From positions 4,402,001 through 4,466,000 of the forward strand of contig NZ_CP045915.1 of NCBI RefSeq assembly GCF_009650095.1: 64,000 nt of DNA. The letters are read 5' to 3'. Under the pieces are notes generated by a model, which worked only from the letters and a program-made list of their open reading frames with translations, did no database searches and was not told where the DNA came from. Positions 40,586-51,973 of the stretch are shown in pieces. Position 1 is the first letter of the stretch. Every line of letters starts with the position of its first letter. The DNA is from Gracilibacillus salitolerans. GTDB taxonomy: Bacteria; Bacillota; Bacilli; Bacillales; Amphibacillaceae. The position numbers and the translations under genes are program-made.

Positions 40586-40862
40586 TTAGGGATGTGGCCC
40601 CATAGCTTTGTGTTAGCTGTTCCGCTGTTTGAATAATCGTGACTGGCAGTAAAACAGGTGCACTTCGTTTCATGATTAAACTCCGTAACCAATAAGTATC
40701 ACGATCAACAGGCATAAGGGAAAAAAAAGCAGTCGGTGTTCCTTGTTTATAAATAAAATACCCATATTTCTTCATTTCTATTTCATTGAATGGCGGCACC
40801 TTTTCGTCAAAAAAATCTTCAAATTCCTCTTGTTCCAATTCTTTCGTCGGTTTTAATTGCAT
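40428..40862 (-). CDS. Acetyltransferase-like protein (GNAT fold), ywlB position
   Basis: A 144-residue cytoplasmic protein between spoIIR and ywlC, where B. subtilis has the GNAT gene ywlB. The pattern 'YGYFIYKQGTPTAFFSLMPVDRDTYWLRSLIMKRSAPVLLPVTIIQTAEQLTQSYGATSLIIHSKTTVLEQLLTQLGYHL' follows the GNAT order (beta4, acetyl-CoA helix, C-terminal beta), but the R/Q-x-x-G-x-G/A loop is not clear, so activity is uncertain. Its last 50 codons overlap the DnaA-box cluster, which may constrain them. Not recognised beyond this. Confidence 0.55.
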   Translation of the reverse strand: MQLKPTKELEQEEFEDFFDEKVPPFNEIEMKKYGYFIYKQGTPTAFFSLMPVDRDTYWLRSLIMKRSAPVLLPVTIIQTAEQLTQSYGATSLIIHSKTTVLEQLLTQLGYHLTDQALEESLQASWWITRLEDVDKNSGYTQNFN

Positions 40863-40921
40863 CCTCTCACCTCTATCATTTCGTCTTGCTATTAATCTAT
40901 GACAAAATGATAGATTTATGA

Positions 40922-41515
40922 TTAATTAAACCATTTTAAGAAGAAAAAAGTGTATTCTACTTCCTCTTCTTCCTTTTCTTTTTCCTCTTGTTCTTCCTCT
41001 TGATCTTCTTCATCTTCAGCCGCTTCTACTGTTGTACCAAATGAAAAATCTAAAAAACATAACGGTGGGAAAACGACACACCACCAATTGGAGCCTTCTG
41101 CTTCCCCTAACGTAATCAAGATCGCCTCATATTCACCAGCCGGATAAAGATAGTTATCATATAGTTTAGTTGGAAATTTTACATCTTTGCGATATTCCAC
41201 CGTATATTCGGTTGCTTCTTCTGCAACGGTATCTTTAACGATTTGATCGATATCATCAATGCGAGAGGAAATAAGTTGTCTCGCTTCATCAATATCATCC
41301 ATTTCCTCCACCCATCTTGTCACCTCTTCATTCACCGCATCCCTAACCGCGTGTTTCGTCGCTTGATCTTTTTCATCCTCGCTGTTTGCTAAAATCCTCA
41401 AACGGATCGCTTCATCAGGAATGACTTGATAGGACTGTTCATTACTTGTTACCTTTTGTGGAAAAAAACCTATAATTAAAAAAATGAGTACAAAAAATAA
41501 AATAAGCTTTCGCAT
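40922..41515 (-). CDS. spoIIR: Stage II sporulation protein R
   Basis: A 197-residue secreted signalling protein that leaves the forespore and triggers SpoIIGA to process pro-SigE. A signal peptide (LILFFVLIFLIIGFF) is followed by 'IPDEAIRLRILANSEDEKDQATKHAVRDAVNEEV', the SpoIIR core, and 'FPTKLYDNYLYPAGEYEAILITLGEAEGSNWWCVVFPPLCFLDFS'. A Glu-rich insert precedes a hydrophobic tail. A SigF-like promoter lies upstream. Position next to prmC is as in B. subtilis. Confidence 0.94.
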   Translation of the reverse strand: MRKLILFFVLIFLIIGFFPQKVTSNEQSYQVIPDEAIRLRILANSEDEKDQATKHAVRDAVNEEVTRWVEEMDDIDEARQLISSRIDDIDQIVKDTVAEEATEYTVEYRKDVKFPTKLYDNYLYPAGEYEAILITLGEAEGSNWWCVVFPPLCFLDFSFGTTVEAAEDEEDQEEEQEEKEKEEEEVEYTFFFLKWFN

Positions 41516-41551
41516 TTTTAAATCCCCCTGTAATTAGCGTTTGCTAGTCAC

Positions 41552-41580
41552 AGTGTGGACAACAACGAAAGCTTTTAAAC
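41552..41580 (-). promoter_or_regulatory. SigF-type promoter of spoIIR
   Basis: GTTTA, 15 bp, GTCCACACT: same layout as the spoIIQ promoter, one mismatch in the -10. spoIIR is SigF-controlled in B. subtilis. Confidence 0.5.
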
Positions 41581-41692
41581 TTTTAATCTATTATTTTTTG
41601 TTTGGGGGAGATAATGCCCTATAAAAACTCTGATTAAGCATGAGTGCTCGAATCGCTTTTTCTAAGTATTTTGTGATTGAATAATGAGAAAT

Positions 41693-41782
41693 CCATGAGA
41701 GGCGTTCTCATGGACAAATGAGAGCAATTTCCATGAAAAGTGTCCGTGAGAGGTTGTTCATGCTTACTGAGATCTCGTGAAC
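41693..41782. repeat. Cluster of short inverted repeats after prmC
   Basis: A perfect CCATGAGA-N5-TCTCATGG hairpin (41693-41713) is followed by near-inverted pairs CATGGACA/TGTCCGTG and TGTTCATG/CGTGAACA. The last pair starts within a few bases of the prmC stop and could act as its terminator, though no T run follows. Confidence 0.5.
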
Positions 41783-41785
41783 AGA

Positions 41786-42640
41786 TTACATTATCCCGCG
41801 GACGATTCGATCTTTGCCATTAATATCTTGGAAAACGGTCACTTTACTCTCGGGAAATTGCTGTTTAATCAGTTTGGTAACAGCTTCTGCTTGCATGTGA
41901 CCAATTTCGAAAAAGATCATCCCGTGTCTCTTTAACACTTGACTCGCCTGGTGGATAATTTGTTGATAAGCTGCAAGTCCATGTTCATCCGCAAACAACG
42001 CCATGTCCGGATCAAAATTTTTTACGGTTTCCGATAGACTGTCCGCTTCCTCATAAGCTATATACGGTGGATTGGAGACAATAATATCTACTCGTTTCCC
42101 CTGTTCGATCAATGGTTCTAAAAAATTCCCTTGATAAAAGTCAATCTTTGCTTCGTGTTTAGCAGCATTTTTTCCGGCGACTTTTAAAGCATCTTCGGAA
42201 AGATCTGTTGCAAGCATTTCTACCTGTCTATGTTCCCATTCTTTTGCTAAGCTTACCGCTATTACACCACTGCCGGTACCGACATCCACGCAAGTAACAT
42301 TGGCTTTATCCACAACTTCTGTCACTCGTTGTACAAGCTCTTCCGTTTCCGGTCTTGGTATCAGAACATGCTGATTGACATGGAAACTGTGGCCATAGAA
42401 TGCTTCGACACCCGTTAAATGCTGGACAGGGATTTTTGTTTTGGCATGCTGTTCAACCTTTTGTTGAAAATGCTCTAATTTCTCTGAGGCAATCGGATCG
42501 CGCAATTGAATGAGCAAGTCTGTTTTGGTCCAATCTAATTCATGTAAAAGGAGTATTTCAGCTACTTTCGGTTCGCAGTTATGTTTTTGTAAAAAAGAAG
42601 AAGCCCACTCCAGGGCCTCATAGACAGTCGTTATCTGCAT
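41786..42640 (-). CDS. prmC: Release factor glutamine methyltransferase PrmC
   Basis: A 284-residue SAM-dependent enzyme that methylates the GGQ Gln of release factors. The SAM motif is 'CVDVGTGSGVIAVSLA', and the catalytic NPPY is in 'DIIVSNPPYIAYEEADSL'. An N-terminal helical domain holds the substrate. The start is MQITTV, four bases after the prfA stop with GGTGAG before it; the upstream reading would lie inside prfA. prfA-prmC pairing confirms the role. Confidence 0.95.
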   Translation of the reverse strand: MQITTVYEALEWASSFLQKHNCEPKVAEILLLHELDWTKTDLLIQLRDPIASEKLEHFQQKVEQHAKTKIPVQHLTGVEAFYGHSFHVNQHVLIPRPETEELVQRVTEVVDKANVTCVDVGTGSGVIAVSLAKEWEHRQVEMLATDLSEDALKVAGKNAAKHEAKIDFYQGNFLEPLIEQGKRVDIIVSNPPYIAYEEADSLSETVKNFDPDMALFADEHGLAAYQQIIHQASQVLKRHGMIFFEIGHMQAEAVTKLIKQQFPESKVTVFQDINGKDRIVRGIM

Positions 42641-42641
42641 G

Positions 42642-43721
42642 TTACTCACCGATTTCTTCCATTTTCTTCGCTTGTTCTTCGATGATAAGTGCATCAATTA
42701 CTTCTTCCAGCTTACCTTCTAAGATCTGATCAAGCTTTTGAATCGTCAGACCGATACGGTGGTCTGTCACACGGTTTTGCGGGAAATTATACGTTCTGAT
42801 ACGCTCTGAACGGTCACCAGAACCGACGGCAGATTTACGAGTTTGATCATATTCTGCTTGTGCTTCCTGTTGGAATTTATCATAAATACGAGCACGTAAA
42901 ACTTTCATTGCTTTTTCTTTATTTTTGATTTGTGATTTTTCGTCTTGAATCGATACAACAGTTCCCGTTGGCTCGTGCGTTAAACGAACAGCAGACATCG
43001 TTGTGTTTACCGATTGTCCACCAGGGCCACTTGACGCAAAGGTATCGACGCGAATATCTTTTTCATTTATATCGATTTCAACTTCCTCTGCTTCCGGCAT
43101 TACGACTACCGTTGCCGTTGAAGTATGAATACGTCCACCTGATTCGGTTTCCGGTACACGTTGTACACGGTGAGCACCATTTTCAAACTTTAATTTGGAA
43201 TAGGCGCCATTCCCATTAATCATGAAGATCACTTCTTTAAAACCGCCAACACCTGTTGTATTGGAGTCCATCACATCAATCTTCCAGCCTTGTGATTCAG
43301 CATAGCGGGAATACATTCTGAATAAATCCCCGGCAAAAAGGGCTGCTTCGTCCCCACCTGCCGCACCGCGAACTTCCATGATAACGTTCTTGTCATCGTT
43401 TGGATCTTTCGGTAGTAGTAAAATCCTCAGACGTTCTTCCAGTTCTTCTTTTTGCTCGGAAAGCTCTGATATTTCCATCTTGGTCATCTCGCGCATTTCC
43501 TCATCAAGATCGTCCTCGAGCATTTCCTTTGCATCATCTAACTGTGTGGCTACGTCTTTATATTCACGATAGGCTGTTATAAGATCCTGAAGGTCTGATT
43601 GTTCTTTCGAATATTCTCTTAATTTTTTCGAATCATTAATAACTTCAGGGTCACTTAATAATTCATTTAATTTATCATAACGTGCTTCTAACGACTCTAA
43701 ACGATCTAACACGTTCTTCAC
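42642..43721 (-). CDS. prfA: Peptide chain release factor 1
   Basis: A 359-residue factor that terminates translation at UAA and UAG. The catalytic GGQ is in '[20 protein letters not shown]', and the codon-reading tripeptide region is near '[21 protein letters not shown]'. The N-terminal coil and full length are typical. It is followed immediately by its modifying enzyme prmC. Confidence 0.97.
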   Translation of the reverse strand: MKNVLDRLESLEARYDKLNELLSDPEVINDSKKLREYSKEQSDLQDLITAYREYKDVATQLDDAKEMLEDDLDEEMREMTKMEISELSEQKEELEERLRILLLPKDPNDDKNVIMEVRGAAGGDEAALFAGDLFRMYSRYAESQGWKIDVMDSNTTGVGGFKEVIFMINGNGAYSKLKFENGAHRVQRVPETESGGRIHTSTATVVVMPEAEEVEIDINEKDIRVDTFASSGPGGQSVNTTMSAVRLTHEPTGTVVSIQDEKSQIKNKEKAMKVLRARIYDKFQQEAQAEYDQTRKSAVGSGDRSERIRTYNFPQNRVTDHRIGLTIQKLDQILEGKLEEVIDALIIEEQAKKMEEIGE

Positions 43722-43782
43722 CTCTTTCTCCGATTAGCAAAACTTCACTATGATACAGTATATTACAAAATAACGAAGACCG

Positions 43783-44394
43783 TCAAAGTCTACTATGTGC
43801 TTTTAATTTACTTTTCGGGTGATTAGGTACATCATGGTGATGTCTGCATCTCGGTTCATATGCTTCTTTGGCACCGACTAAAATAACGGGATCATCATAG
43901 GAAGCTGGACTTCCATTAATCAAACGCTGGGTTCTGCTTGCCGGAGAACCACAAACAGGGCATACCGCATTTAGTTTTGTAACAAATTCACTGATCGCCA
44001 ATAGCTGTGGCATCGGTCCAAATGGTTCTCCGCGAAAATCAGTATCCAATCCTGCAAGGACCACACGATGACCTCTATCAGCCAGTTCTGAGACGACGTG
44101 GATGATGTCATCGTCAAAAAATTGTACTTCATCAATTCCGATCAGATCGACATCGTCGGTGATGTCTTCTAATATGTCGACTGCTCGATCGACTGGTTTC
44201 GCTATTACTTCTGACCCGTTATGCGAAACGACACAATCATCTTTATAACGATTGTCTAATTGTGGTTTATAAACAGCAACAGAGAGGTTTCCATATGTTG
44301 CGCGTCGTACTCTGCGAATTAATTCTTCTGATTTACCTGAAAACATGCTTCCGCATATTAGTTCAATCCAACCGGCATGCTTCATAATGTGCAT
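43783..44394 (-). CDS. tdk: Thymidine kinase
   Basis: A 203-residue type II thymidine kinase. P-loop '[17 protein letters not shown]', Asp-Glu pair in '[14 protein letters not shown]', and the zinc/lasso region '[43 protein letters not shown]', where a Cys of the usual CxxC...CxxC set is replaced by His residues near the C-terminus, as in other Bacilli. It salvages thymidine to TMP. Position between rpmE and prfA is conserved. Confidence 0.94.
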   Translation of the reverse strand: MHIMKHAGWIELICGSMFSGKSEELIRRVRRATYGNLSVAVYKPQLDNRYKDDCVVSHNGSEVIAKPVDRAVDILEDITDDVDLIGIDEVQFFDDDIIHVVSELADRGHRVVLAGLDTDFRGEPFGPMPQLLAISEFVTKLNAVCPVCGSPASRTQRLINGSPASYDDPVILVGAKEAYEPRCRHHHDVPNHPKSKLKAHSRL

Positions 44395-44502
44395 GATATG
44401 TTGCCCCTTCCAGCAGTTATTGTTTCTCTATATTTAAACATTTTATCACGTTTGTCGTATTAATATGTAGCTAAGAGTGTTCCTCTTTAGCGTCAACATC
44501 AA

Positions 44503-44541
44503 ATAAAAAACAGGCAAATTTTTGGTGCATTTGCCTGTTTC
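44503..44541 (-). terminator. Rho-independent terminator of rpmE2
   Basis: AAACAGGCAAA pairs with TTTGCCTGTTT, followed by TTTATTTG on the minus strand. Confidence 0.88.
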
Positions 44542-44587
44542 AAGGATTAGTATCCTATTATATCTTCGTACAATGAAAAAATACCGA

Positions 44588-44833
44588 TTAGCTAAGGTTG
44601 TATTTTTTCTTGAATCGGTCAACACGACCGCCGACTTTGTCAGCTTTTTGCTTACCAGTATAGAACGGGTGAGAAGCTGAGCTGATTTCCACACGGATTA
44701 ATGGGTAAGTGTTGCCATCTTCCCATTCAATTGTCTCTTCAGATGAAGTAGTAGATCCGCCTAGAAATTTGTAGTCAGAGCTTGTATCAAGAAATACAAC
44801 TTTGTGGTATTCTGGATGAATTCCTTTTTTCAT
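44588..44833 (-). CDS. rpmE2: 50S ribosomal protein L31 type B (zinc-independent)
   Basis: An 81-residue protein '[18 protein letters not shown]...' ending '[15 protein letters not shown]'. It has no cysteine, so it is the zinc-free (C-minus) L31 paralogue, not the zinc-ribbon RpmE. In B. subtilis the zinc form lies at this rho-tdk locus and the zinc-free YtiA is elsewhere under Zur. Start at MKKGIH follows AAGGAG nine bases upstream. Confidence 0.95.
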   Translation of the reverse strand: MKKGIHPEYHKVVFLDTSSDYKFLGGSTTSSEETIEWEDGNTYPLIRVEISSASHPFYTGKQKADKVGGRVDRFKKKYNLS

Positions 44834-44965
44834 GTCTGTCCACTCCTTTTGCCCTGAATCCTTAGGAAACAGAGTTAGATTCATGCTTGTTGAGCATTTT
44901 CGTCATACAGAAGAATTATAACAACCCAAAGCACTGTTTGCAAGATAATTTTATAATTTCTATCA

Positions 44966-46249
44966 TTAACTTGTTTTCTTCGTACCTTTACGCTTCATTT
45001 CTTCTTCTAGTACGGATAAAAATTCCTCATTATTTTTCGTTGAACGTAACTTACGTAAGAAGCGCTCTAAGAAATCAGGTGAATCCTGCATGCTTTTTCG
45101 AATCGCCCACATTTTTTCCAGATGGTTTTTCGATACAAGCAATTCTTCTTTTCTTGTACTGGAGCGTAAAATATCAATCGCAGGGAAAATACGACGTTGT
45201 GCCAAATTACGATCCAAGTGTAATTCCATATTACCTGTACCTTTAAATTCTTCATAGATTACATCATCCATACGTGAACCTGTCTCTACTAGGGCTGTTG
45301 CTAGAATAGTGAAGCTTCCGCCGTCTTCAATATTTCTTGCAGCACCGAAGAAGCGTTTTGGTCTATGGAAGGCAGCCGGGTCAATACCACCGGATAACGT
45401 TCGACCACTTGGTGGGATCACAAGGTTATATGCACGTGCAAGGCGTGTAATACTATCCATAAGGACTACTACATCCTTTTTGTGTTCGACAAGTCGCATC
45501 GCACGTTCTAAAACTAATTCTGCTACTTTAATATGATTTTCCGGCACTTCGTCAAACGTAGAGCTGACAACATCAACATCCTCATCAACGGAGCGCTCAA
45601 TATCGGTTACTTCCTCTGGGCGTTCGTCCACTAAGAGGATAATCAACTTCGCGTTCGGATGTTTTTTGGTAATACTATTTGCGATTTGCTTAAGAAGCAT
45701 CGTTTTACCTGCTTTAGGCGGTGCGACAATTAAGCCACGCTGACCATAACCAACAGGAGTTAGCAAATCCATTATTCTTGTCGAAATTAGTTTTGTATCC
45801 GTTTCTAAATTCATCAAACGATCAGGATATAATGGGGTTAAAGCCGGGAAGTGAACACGTTCTTTCGCTGCTTCTGGATCCTCACCATTGACGGCATCAA
45901 CATGTAATAATCCGTAATAACGTTCATTTTCTTTTGGTGGACGTACTTTACCGGACACTTTATCACCATTACGTAAATCAAAACGACGGATTTGTGATGC
46001 AGAAATATAAATATCCTCTGCACTTGGCGAGTAGTTGATCGGACGCAAGAAACCGAAGCCTTCTGTCGGGATGATTTCTAAAATACCATCCATAAATAAA
46101 TAACCGCTTTTTTCTGCTTGTGCTTTTAATATGGAAAATATTAGTTCTTTTTTTGTTAATTTTGCGTAATAAGATACTTTAAATTCTTTTGCTTTAGCAT
46201 AGAGTTCCTTTAATGTCATTTGTTCTAGTTCTGAAATTGTTACTTCACT
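44966..46249 (-). CDS. rho: Transcription termination factor Rho
   Basis: A 427-residue hexameric RNA helicase that ends transcription. The N-terminal helix bundle '[35 protein letters not shown]' and the RNA-binding cold-shock fold ('[37 protein letters not shown]') precede the ATPase: P-loop '[17 protein letters not shown]', Q/R loops including 'GFLRP' and '[16 protein letters not shown]'. The start is GTG of VSEVTIS, preceded by AGGTGTGGTGATT; 15 upstream codons lack a site and do not match other Rho proteins. Confidence 0.95.
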   Translation of the reverse strand, partial: SEVTISELEQMTLKELYAKAKEFKVSYYAKLTKKELIFSILKAQAEKSGYLFMDGILEIIPTEGFGFLRPINYSPSAEDIYISASQIRRFDLRNGDKVSGKVRPPKENERYYGLLHVDAVNGEDPEAAKERVHFPALTPLYPDRLMNLETDTKLISTRIMDLLTPVGYGQRGLIVAPPKAGKTMLLKQIANSITKKHPNAKLIILLVDERPEEVTDIERSVDEDVDVVSSTFDEVPENHIKVAELVLERAMRLVEHKKDVVVLMDSITRLARAYNLVIPPSGRTLSGGIDPAAFHRPKRFFGAARNIEDGGSFTILATALVETGSRMDDVIYEEFKGTGNMELHLDRNLAQRRIFPAIDILRSSTRKEELLVSKNHLEKMWAIRKSMQDSPDFLERFLRKLRSTKNNEEFLSVLEEEMKRKGTKKTS

Positions 46250-46414
46250 CACAAAATCACCACACCTATTTTTTATTATATATTCCATCTTCAATTAATT
46301 TTCGAGATTAACAGTTTGTAGATTTTTTAAACGTGGGGAATCTAATCAATGTGACGAATTGATCTTTCGTTTTATATTATACATTTGTAATATCTATCAA
46401 GGGTCAATCAATAT

Positions 46415-46582
46415 ATGGAAACTCAATGGGAGCACCGAGATCGCTTGAAATCTCAAGAAGAGTATGAGATGGAAGCACCTTCATCCAAACCGTTTGCACG
46501 TTTTCAGGATGATATTGGAAGAACTCACTTACTTGGTATAAATGAGTTAATTATATTCTTTCTATATAGTACATGGTTATAA
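46415..46582 (+). CDS. Possible 55-residue plus-strand small protein between rho and murAB
   Basis: ATG opens METQWEHRDRLKSQEEYEME... on the strand opposite to all neighbours. AAGGG lies nine bases upstream. A plausible promoter (GTGACG, 18 bp, TATTAT) lies about 55 bp before. Charged N-terminal half, and a hydrophobic C-terminal half 'LLGINELIIFFLYSTWL' that could sit in a membrane. B. subtilis has glpX in this interval; there is no trace of glpX here. I do not recognise a family. Confidence 0.45.
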   Translation: METQWEHRDRLKSQEEYEMEAPSSKPFARFQDDIGRTHLLGINELIIFFLYSTWL

Positions 46583-46650
46583 CTATATATTCAACTAATT
46601 TTTATGAAAAAGTGATTTTTTTGTAAATTTAATGTGAATTTTATATTTTC

Positions 46651-46684
46651 AAAAAAAAAGAGAGACTTCACGGTCTCTCTTACT
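46651..46684 (-). terminator. Rho-independent terminator of murAB
   Basis: AAGAGAGAC pairs with GTCTCTCTT around a 6-nt loop, followed by a run of nine T on the minus strand. Starts one base after the stop codon. Confidence 0.92.
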
Positions 46685-47971
46685 TTAGGAATTTTGAAAT
46701 TGTTGTATCTCTTTTTCTGTCATTTCTTCCCGCCAAACTCGTGCACCGAGTTCTGCTAATTTTTCGGTTAGGTTCGCATAACCTCTATCAATATGCTCTA
46801 ATCCTGTAATTTCTGTTATGCCCTTCGCCATCAGACCTGCAACAATAAGCGAAGCACCCGCTCGCAAATCACTTGCTTTTACTTTTGCCCCTTCCAATGT
46901 GGTGGGGCCTTGGATAATGGCAGAACTTCCTTCTACTTTAATTTGAGCATTCATTCTTCGGAGTTCATCGATATGTTTAAACCGCGCTTGGTAAATGGTA
47001 TCTGTGACAACCCCTGTACCTTCTGCTTTTGTTAATAATGCTGTAAAAGGTTGCTGCAAATCCGTCGGAAAACCAGGATGTACAAGGGTTTTGATATCAA
47101 CACTTTTAAGTCCTTCTCCTCTATGGATGAGCAATTGCTCTTCCCCTTCTTCAATATGTACACCCATTTCTCTTAATTTGGCCAAGAGTGGTTCAAGGTG
47201 TTGGGGAATAACGTTATCAATTAATACCTTTTCTCCCTGAGCAGCGGCCATTATCGTATAGGTACCCGCTTCAATACGATCGGGAATAATTGTATGCATG
47301 CATCCAGTTAACTGCTCTACACCATCAATACGAATAACGTCCGTTCCTGCACCTTTAATTTTCGCACCCATACTAGTTAGTAAGGTGGCTACATCGATAA
47401 TTTCCGGCTCTCGCGCTGCGTTTTCAATAACCGTACGTCCTTTTGCTTTCACAGCTGCAAGCATAATATTGATGGTTGCACCGACACTGATAACATCAAG
47501 ATAAATCCGGGCACCTTTTAGTTCTTTTGCTCGTAAATAAATTGCTCCTTGTTCATTCGTAACAGTTGCACCAAGGGCCTCAAAGCCTTTGATATGCTGA
47601 TCGATTGGTCTCGGCCCCAAATAACAGCCACCAGGCAAACCGATTACCGCTTCTTTAAAACGTCCCAGCATAGCACCCATAAAATAATAAGATGCTCTCA
47701 ATTTTTTGACTCGTCCATTCGGCAGTGGCATAGCTGTCATCTCTGCAGGATCAATATGTACTGTATGTCCTTTGCGCTCTACCTCACCGCCTATTTCCTC
47801 CAATAGATAGCTTAGTGTTTCTACATCCGAGATATCTGGTAAACCTTCAATAATCACTTTTGTATCCGCTAATATAGCTGCTGGTAATAATGCTACCGCA
47901 CTATTCTTCGCACCACTAATTCGAACTTTTCCGTTTAATAAATGACCGCCCTCTACAAGCAACTTCTGCAT
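46685..47971 (-). CDS. murAB: UDP-N-acetylglucosamine 1-carboxyvinyltransferase, second copy (MurAB/MurZ)
   Basis: The 428-residue paralogue of the gene at 20.5 kb. The catalytic loop is '[24 protein letters not shown]' with Cys, and the structure '[20 protein letters not shown]' fits the MurZ branch. Low-GC Gram-positives normally keep two MurA enzymes. It lies between rho and fbaA as in B. subtilis. A strong terminator follows. Confidence 0.95.
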   Translation of the reverse strand: MQKLLVEGGHLLNGKVRISGAKNSAVALLPAAILADTKVIIEGLPDISDVETLSYLLEEIGGEVERKGHTVHIDPAEMTAMPLPNGRVKKLRASYYFMGAMLGRFKEAVIGLPGGCYLGPRPIDQHIKGFEALGATVTNEQGAIYLRAKELKGARIYLDVISVGATINIMLAAVKAKGRTVIENAAREPEIIDVATLLTSMGAKIKGAGTDVIRIDGVEQLTGCMHTIIPDRIEAGTYTIMAAAQGEKVLIDNVIPQHLEPLLAKLREMGVHIEEGEEQLLIHRGEGLKSVDIKTLVHPGFPTDLQQPFTALLTKAEGTGVVTDTIYQARFKHIDELRRMNAQIKVEGSSAIIQGPTTLEGAKVKASDLRAGASLIVAGLMAKGITEITGLEHIDRGYANLTEKLAELGARVWREEMTEKEIQQFQNS

Positions 47972-48163
47972 ATTTTTATTCCCTCACTTTCAAGGATTCC
48001 TGTAACCACTCGCATCATTTAATATCATAATATAGTCTGCACAATACCTGCCAAAATTATGTAATCAAATTCAAACTTAAAACCATTATATCTCATTTCC
48101 AACCGATTTAAAACAGAAGATTAGGACAGAGGAAGAACAAGGGAGTATTCCACTTTTGTATTC

Positions 48164-48285
48164 TTTACTATCAACTAGGGGATTTTATTATCAACTTTTG
48201 GAGATTTACTATCAACTCCGGGTACTTTACTATCAACTTTCGAGATTCACTATCAACTCCGGGACTTTACTATCCACTTCTTCCT
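48164..48285. repeat. Array of six ~20-bp TTTACTATCAAC repeats beside the fbaA terminator
   Basis: Six imperfect units (consensus TTTACTATCAACTnnnGGGAn) run head to tail with a period of 20-22 bp; the last reads TTTACTATCCACTTC. The array lies 10 bp beyond the fbaA terminator, away from the gene. Two units of the same repeat stand beside the atp terminator at 23208-23242. The rest of the murAB-fbaA gap has no gene. Confidence 0.85.
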
Positions 48286-48295
48286 TTTTACTGCA

Positions 48296-48326
48296 GAAAA
48301 AAACCATACTCACTTAAGAGTATGGC
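48296..48326 (-). terminator. Rho-independent terminator of fbaA
   Basis: CCATACTC pairs with GAGTATGG around a 6-nt loop; T7 follows on the minus strand. Confidence 0.9.
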
Positions 48327-48338
48327 TTGCAATTGATT

Positions 48339-49193
48339 TTATGCTTTACCTGAAGAACCGAATTCGCGCATTTTTCCGATTACTGTATCTTTAATCGCGT
48401 CACGACCTGGTCCTAAGTATTTACGTGGATCGATCATTTCTGGGTTCGCTTCTAATACTTCACGAACTACTTTTGTTTGTTGGATTTGGTTTTCTGTATT
48501 TACATTGATTTTAGATGTACCATAAGAAATTGCTTTTTGGATATCTTTAATCGGAATACCAGTTCCACCGTGAAGTACTAATGGAATACCAGCTACTGTA
48601 TTGATTTCTTCCATTTCTTTGAATCCTAAGTTTGGTTCCCCTTGATAAGGACCGTGTACAGAACCTAACGCTGGTGCAAGACAGTCAATTCCAGTACGTT
48701 CCACTAGCTCTTTACATTCGTTAGTATCTGCGTACATAATACCACCTTGTACACCGTCTTCATTACCTCCAACGGTACCAAGTTCTGCTTCAACAGACAC
48801 ACCATGGAAGTGTGCAAGTTCTACTACTTTAGAAGTTTTTTCTATGTTTTCCTCAAATGGATCATGTGAAGCGTCAATCATAACAGAAGTGAAACCTGCA
48901 TGAATTGCTTTTGCACAAGACTCAAAGCTTGAACCGTGATCTAAGTGAATAGCTACAGGCACTGTTGTACCTTGTGCTTCCATTGTCGCTTCTACCATTG
49001 CTACTACTACGTTGAACCCACCCATGTATTTCCCTGCGCCTTCAGATACACCAAGAATTACTGGTGACTTTTCTTCTTCTGCTGCTTGAAGAATAGCTTG
49101 TACATACTCTAGGTTATTAAGATTAAATTGACCTACAGCATAACGATTTTTATTGGCTGTTTCAAGCATTTCTTTCATTGAAACTAATGGCAT
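48339..49193 (-). CDS. fbaA: Class II fructose-bisphosphate aldolase
   Basis: A 285-residue zinc aldolase of glycolysis and gluconeogenesis. Zinc ligands: '[14 protein letters not shown]', '[10 protein letters not shown]' region and '[11 protein letters not shown]'. The catalytic Asp is in the first. Start is [10 protein letters not shown], seven bases after AAAGGAGG; 23 upstream codons lack a site. Full length for FbaA. In the order murAB-fbaA-spo0F, though the B. subtilis tal (ywjH) is absent between murAB and fbaA. Confidence 0.97.
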   Translation of the reverse strand: MPLVSMKEMLETANKNRYAVGQFNLNNLEYVQAILQAAEEEKSPVILGVSEGAGKYMGGFNVVVAMVEATMEAQGTTVPVAIHLDHGSSFESCAKAIHAGFTSVMIDASHDPFEENIEKTSKVVELAHFHGVSVEAELGTVGGNEDGVQGGIMYADTNECKELVERTGIDCLAPALGSVHGPYQGEPNLGFKEMEEINTVAGIPLVLHGGTGIPIKDIQKAISYGTSKINVNTENQIQQTKVVREVLEANPEMIDPRKYLGPGRDAIKDTVIGKMREFGSSGKA

Positions 49194-49374
49194 AATTGCT
49201 CCTCCTTTAAGGTATGTATATACAATTGATTCAACAATCGATCTTCTTACGAAAGATTGCACCCATTAATAGAATACCAATTCCGACAAAAAGGTGCAAC
49301 AAAACAATCGACAGAAAACGCTTACCTCGTCAAATTTCTGAAAATTACTCAAGGACTATTGAAAAATTAATCAT

Positions 49375-49734
49375 CTATTCCAAAATATTCTTCACCAATT
49401 GTCTAATGTCATTTAATTGAAATGGTTTCCCGATTGTTTTCTTAACAGATTTTAAATTTTGTACATCATCTTCTGCTTTTTCTGGCAAACCACTCATCAT
49501 AATAGTTGGGATAATAAGATTATCCTTTTCCAATTCTTTAACTAAAGTAGGTCCATCAATTATTGGTAACTTATAATCTAACATGATTAGATCAGGCTTA
49601 TTAGTCGTAATTTTGTCTAATGCTTCTTTTCCATTCAAAGCTAACTCTACTTTATACCCCTCTTGCTGAATGACTTCTTCTAGTAACAGTCGAATACCAA
49701 TTTGATCATCAACTACTAATACTGTTTTGTCCAT
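49375..49734 (-). CDS. spo0F: Sporulation phosphorelay response regulator Spo0F
   Basis: A 119-residue single-domain receiver carrying phosphate from sporulation kinases to Spo0B. 'VLVVDDQIGIRLLLEEV' gives the acidic pocket, 'DLIMLDYKLPIIDG' the phosphorylated Asp54, 'TIMMSGL' the Thr/Ser position, and 'KKTIGKPFQLNDI' the Lys. No output domain, as expected. A SigH-type promoter lies upstream. Confidence 0.95.
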   Translation of the reverse strand: MDKTVLVVDDQIGIRLLLEEVIQQEGYKVELALNGKEALDKITTNKPDLIMLDYKLPIIDGPTLVKELEKDNLIIPTIMMSGLPEKAEDDVQNLKSVKKTIGKPFQLNDIRQLVKNILE

Positions 49735-49841
49735 GTTCTGCCAGCTCCTTTATGTTTTTCTAATTATATTTATAGCTGCTTGGTTATAATGTCATAAATT
49801 GCGAATTGGCGTCCGTTTTTTAATAAGCCCTTTTTCTTATA

Positions 49842-49868
49842 GTTCGATATGATAGACGAAAATCCTGC
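49842..49868 (-). promoter_or_regulatory. Candidate SigH promoter of spo0F
   Basis: GCAGGATTT, an 11-bp spacer and ATCGAAC fit the SigH pattern RnAGGAWWW-N11/12-RnnGAAT with one mismatch. spo0F is SigH-controlled in B. subtilis. Confidence 0.55.
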
Positions 49869-49941
49869 AATATTCGTAGTATTTTTATAAAATTTGTTCT
49901 TTTTTTGAGCTGAAAAGTAGAAAATTCACTCTTTTTTTATG

Positions 49942-49974
49942 AAAAAAAACCGCCATAGTTAAGTACTATGACGA
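49942..49974 (-). terminator. Rho-independent terminator of pyrG
   Basis: CGTCATAGT pairs with ACTATGGCG (one G-U type mismatch), then a run of eight T on the minus strand. Confidence 0.88.
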
Positions 49975-49988
49975 TTTCTCTTCCTCTA

Positions 49989-51608
<1,620 letters not shown>

Positions 51609-51625
51609 TTATTGTTCTATCTTTT

Positions 51626-51664
51626 GCTTAGTATTCTGTTTTTATGGTAGTAGTCATACTAAGC
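51626..51664 (-). other. Inverted repeat in the pyrG leader
   Basis: Perfect 9-bp arms GCTTAGTAT/ATACTAAGC enclose 21 nt about 40 bp before pyrG. No T run follows, so it is not a terminator; it might fold in the leader mRNA. Confidence 0.5.
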
Positions 51665-51689
51665 TTGATGAAAAATTTGGTTCACTCCA

Positions 51690-51835
51690 ATAAAGTGAGA
51701 CTTCCATCAGTTGGGGTTTTCGGACGATTAGCACCGTGATAAAATGCTTAACCGACATCAGGGAATTCACTCGCTTTCCCGCAGGAATCTCGCATATCCC
51801 CCCCTTTGGAAAAGAATTTCATTGAAAGATAATAA
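51690..51835. repeat. Possible interspersed element at the pyrG/island junction
   Basis: The non-coding stretch contains, on the minus strand, GGGGGGGATATGCGAGATTC, then CTGCGGGAAAGCGAGTGAAT, and at its other end AACTGATGGAAGTCTCACTT. These phrases look like intergenic repeats I recall from Bacillaceae genomes, but only one copy is in the window. No gene is visible. Confidence 0.4.
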
Positions 51836-51854
51836 ATCATAATTGCTTTTAAAA

Positions 51855-51888
51855 AATAAAAAGCGCTCCCCTTAAGCAGGGGAACGCT
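51855..51888 (-). terminator. Rho-independent terminator of the rpiB-glpX-tal-tkt unit
   Basis: AGCG(TT)CCCCT pairs with AGGGG(A)GCGCT, followed by TTTTATTTTTT on the minus strand, about 85 bp after tkt. Confidence 0.85.
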
Positions 51889-51973
51889 GTGTATTTTCCA
51901 TTAAATTATGGAGCCCAATAAAAATTTTACTCAGAAGCTTGTGGAAAGTCAAGTATACTTTAATAGATATTTT

